Origin: Candidatus Solincola tengchongensis
GTDB taxonomy: Bacteria; Actinomycetota; Geothermincolia; Geothermincolales; RBG-13-55-18
Reading direction: 5' to 3'
Length of the DNA stretch: 6,577 bases
Assembly (NCBI GenBank): GCA_015711895.1
Contig: JACVJH010000202.1
Span: forward strand, 1 to 6,577
Shown here: positions 4,613 through 6,577 of the stretch, one piece after another
How positions within the stretch are numbered: the first letter of the stretch is position 1
Layout of the letters: each line of letters begins with the position of its first letter
Notes under the pieces: generated by a model
The model's input: only the letters and a program-made list of their open reading frames with translations
Database searches by the model: none
Told to the model about the DNA's origin: nothing
Translations under genes and position numbers: made by a program

Positions 4613-6577
4613 GTGAATGAGCCTAAGGTGAGTGCTGCAGGGAACCGCCCCCCGCAGATGAGGCCGCTGAGGCGGGCGTGGGGAAGGGTGCGCAGTCTTG
4701 TCTACCCCCTGTTCTCCCTTTTCTGTCTCCTTTGGCTGCTGTTGCGGAGCGGGCGCAAGCCCTCCCGCCTGCGCTATCCCTGCCAGCAAGCGGCCATGGT
4801 CCACTCGGGATGGATCCTCTCGCTGGGAGGGGCCTTCCTGGCCCGTTCTCTCGGGGCGCGCTTCCCGGGAAGGAAATGGATAATAATACCAATCATAGCC
4901 ATTTTGCTGCTCTTTCCGCTGGTGGACTGGAGAGGGGCCACGGAGGCCGGTGTTCCGGCCGTGGAGCTGGACCTGGAAGCGGCCCGCTCCCGGGCCGCCG
5001 CCCTGGTGCCCGAGAGCTGGCAGGCCGCCGATGCCGACGACGCGCATCACCTCTTCGTCGTGGACCACGTCCCCGTGCCTTCGCAGGCCGACCCCCACCA
5101 CCCGGGGGTGCGGGGCCTCATCCGCCTCATGTGGGAGGGTGGTTTGAGCTTCTACCGCAGCGACAAGTACTACCCGGGGGCCGGCCCCGACGGCATCATC
5201 GCCCGCGACGACGTCGTGCTCCTCAAGGTCAACGCCGCCTGGGACCAGAGGGGCATGACCAACACCGACCTGGTGAAGGGGCTGATAACCGCTATACTCG
5301 AGCATCCCGACGGCTTCACCGGGGAGGTGGTCATCGTGGAGAACTGCGAGGGAGGCCCGGACTACACGCAGCGCTACAACAACGCCGAGAACATCTACCA
5401 GTCCTTCCAGGCGGTGGTGGATTCCTTCGGCGACCCCTCGCGGGTATCGGCCTCCAGCTGGTGGTCCTTCACCGACAACGCGGTGTACGAGTTCGAGTCC
5501 GGCGACTACCGGCAGGGGTATGTCATCCTGGGGGACAACGTCTCCTACCCCAAGTTCATCACCGGAAGGGGGACCTGCATCTCCCTGCGCCGGGGCATAT
5601 GGACCGGGAGCGGGTACGACAAGAGCAGGGTCAAACTCATCAACATCCCGGTGCTCAAGTCCCACCACCTGGCCGGGGTCACCGCCGCCCTGAAGAACTT
5701 CATGGGGGTCCCCAGCATCCACATGACCAGCAACGTGCATTACGACCTCCTCTACCGCGGCTTCATGGGGCGGATAATGAACCAGGTGATCTTCCCCGAC
5801 CTGAACATCATAGACGCCATCTGGGTGAGCCCGGCCCATCCCGACGGGCAGGACGCCCCCTACTCCAAGGCGGTGCGCACGAACATACTCCTGGCGGGCA
5901 CCGACCCCGTGGCCCTGGACTGGTACGCCGCCAAGCACGTCCTCTACCCGGTGAGCGGGTACGGGAGGCACGACCCGGACACGCCCTATACCGAGAACAC
6001 CAACCCCTACCATGACGGGACCCGCAACACCGGTTACCCCTACAACGCCTTCCGCATCATGCTGGAGTCCACGGCCGGCGTCCTCGCCGCCGGGGGGCAC
6101 GACGTCACCCTGGACCCGGCGCGCATGTCCGTGCACCGCTGGGATCTGAGCGAGGGGCTGGAGTGGTCCGGAGGCCACTGCGTCCTGGGCGCCGATTCCC
6201 CGCGGCAGGACTGGTACTTCGCCGAGGGGTGCACGCGGGAGGGGTTCGAGGAGTGGCTCTGCCTGCAGAACCCCGGGCAGGAGGGGGCCTCCTGCGCCCT
6301 CACCTTCCACACCGGGGAGGGGGAGGTGGTCCCCCTGCAGGTGGACCTCCCGCCCCACTCCCGCACCACCCTGAACGTCAACCACCTCCTGGGCCCGGGG
6401 AGGGACCTCTCCGTGCACGTCCACGCCTCCTCCCCCATCGTGGCCGAGCGCCCCATGTACTTCCTCTACGGCGGGCGCTGGTCCGGAGGCCACTGCGTCC
6501 TGGGCGCCGATTCCCCGCGGCAGGACTGGTACTTCGCCGAGGGGTGCACGCGGGAGGGGTTCGAGGAGTGGCTCTGC
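4613..6577 (+). CDS. DUF362 protein with membrane N-terminus and C-terminal surface repeats (3' partial)
   Basis: The frame is open for 655 codons and runs off the right edge. Residues 29-44 (LVYPLFSLFCLLWLLL) and 89-104 (WIIIPIIAILLLFPLV) are membrane segments, with a basic RSGRKPSRLRYPC loop and a moderately hydrophobic 60-77 between them. The DUF362 region spans roughly 200-470: VVLLKVNAAWD (Lys205), VVIVENCEGG, LINIPVLKSHHLAG (Lys349), AALKNFMGV (Lys361), LNIIDAIWV and LLAGTDPVALDWYAAKH. The DUF362 role is not established; some relatives carry a 4Fe-4S ferredoxin module, and none is visible here. From Trp518 a 105-residue unit begins (WSGGHC, DWYFAEGC, GFEEWLCLQNPG, SRTTLNVNHLL, PIVAERPMYFLYGG) and a second unit starts at 623. 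These look like extracellular beta-rich repeats, with four Cys per unit. Start is GTG 4613, from its Shine-Dalgarno; ATG 4658 is the alternative. Confidence 0.88.
   Translation, partial: MNEPKVSAAGNRPPQMRPLRRAWGRVRSLVYPLFSLFCLLWLLLRSGRKPSRLRYPCQQAAMVHSGWILSLGGAFLARSLGARFPGRKWIIIPIIAILLLFPLVDWRGATEAGVPAVELDLEAARSRAAALVPESWQAADADDAHHLFVVDHVPVPSQADPHHPGVRGLIRLMWEGGLSFYRSDKYYPGAGPDGIIARDDVVLLKVNAAWDQRGMTNTDLVKGLITAILEHPDGFTGEVVIVENCEGGPDYTQRYNNAENIYQSFQAVVDSFGDPSRVSASSWWSFTDNAVYEFESGDYRQGYVILGDNVSYPKFITGRGTCISLRRGIWTGSGYDKSRVKLINIPVLKSHHLAGVTAALKNFMGVPSIHMTSNVHYDLLYRGFMGRIMNQVIFPDLNIIDAIWVSPAHPDGQDAPYSKAVRTNILLAGTDPVALDWYAAKHVLYPVSGYGRHDPDTPYTENTNPYHDGTRNTGYPYNAFRIMLESTAGVLAAGGHDVTLDPARMSVHRWDLSEGLEWSGGHCVLGADSPRQDWYFAEGCTREGFEEWLCLQNPGQEGASCALTFHTGEGEVVPLQVDLPPHSRTTLNVNHLLGPGRDLSVHVHASSPIVAERPMYFLYGGRWSGGHCVLGADSPRQDWYFAEGCTREGFEEWLC
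6164..6262 (+). repeat. First copy of an exact 99-bp in-frame repeat
   Basis: This is identical base for base to 6479-6577. It encodes WSGGHC through GFEEWLC, the first third of the 105-residue surface repeat. The base just before it differs from that before copy two (G versus C), so this is the left limit of exact identity. Confidence 0.95.
6479..6577 (+). repeat. Second copy of the exact 99-bp repeat, cut by the window edge
   Basis: It lies 315 bases (105 codons) after copy one, in the same frame, and is identical up to the last base of the window. The true repeat may be longer. It marks the start of the next protein repeat unit. Confidence 0.95.

Noticed and set aside
4169..6493. 774-codon minus-strand open frame opposite the HEAT and DUF362 genes
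   Set aside because: The translation is a Val/Gly/His/Pro-rich string with no domain. It is the expected antisense shadow of GC3-rich coding DNA, and the + strand shows clear DUF362 and HEAT motifs.
1..6577. CRISPR arrays, tRNA or rRNA genes, insertion sequences, phage or toxin-antitoxin genes
   Set aside because: I saw no regularly spaced short repeats, no RNA gene signatures, no transposase motifs and no terminal inverted repeats in the window.

Overview
The window is very GC-rich (roughly two-thirds G+C by eye), with strongly GC3-biased codons, GTG and TTG starts, and clear Shine-Dalgarno sites before most genes. The 3' gene ends in a tandem surface repeat of the YFAEG...GFEEWLCLQNPG...AERPMYF type. 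I associate that repeat with deep-branching, often anaerobic Actinomycetota known mainly from metagenomes (Geothermincolia-like lineages). The lineage call is an inference from memory; no marker gene is present.

Layout: (1) 1-174, a short upstream stretch with no convincing gene, ending in a strong ribosome binding site. (2) 175-1110 (+), a nitrilase-superfamily carbon-nitrogen hydrolase with an intact Glu-Lys-Cys triad. (3) 1111-1268, a convergent gap holding a degenerate, out-of-frame second copy of the last ~34 codons of the nitrilase. (4) 1269-2354 (-), a DUF3048 (YerB-like) lipoprotein. (5) 2355-2624, a 270-base gap with a perfect 9-bp hairpin but no U-tract. (6) 2625-3473 (-), a COG2159-type amidohydrolase whose best start is a TTG with a good Shine-Dalgarno. 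(7) 3474-3887, a divergent regulatory region with a good sigma70-like promoter for the amidohydrolase, a lone TATAAT box for the rightward gene, several short palindromes and a recurring TTTCCG motif. (8) 3888-4379 (+), a small membrane-anchored HEAT-repeat protein. (9) 4380-4612, a gap with a direct repeat and a hairpin. (10) 4613-6577 (+), a large gene open at the right edge, encoding N-terminal membrane segments, a DUF362 domain and tandem ~105-residue repeats.

The five genes do not form one obvious pathway. Two are metal- or Cys-dependent hydrolases of small-molecule type with unknown substrates. Three are membrane or envelope proteins (lipoprotein, HEAT anchor, DUF362/repeat protein). 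The HEAT and DUF362 genes lie in the same direction but 233 bases apart, so co-transcription is possible but unproven. I did not find a clear new biological system. The most interesting items are the DUF362-plus-surface-repeat architecture, the exact 99-bp repeat that ends precisely at the window edge, and the relic nitrilase tail.
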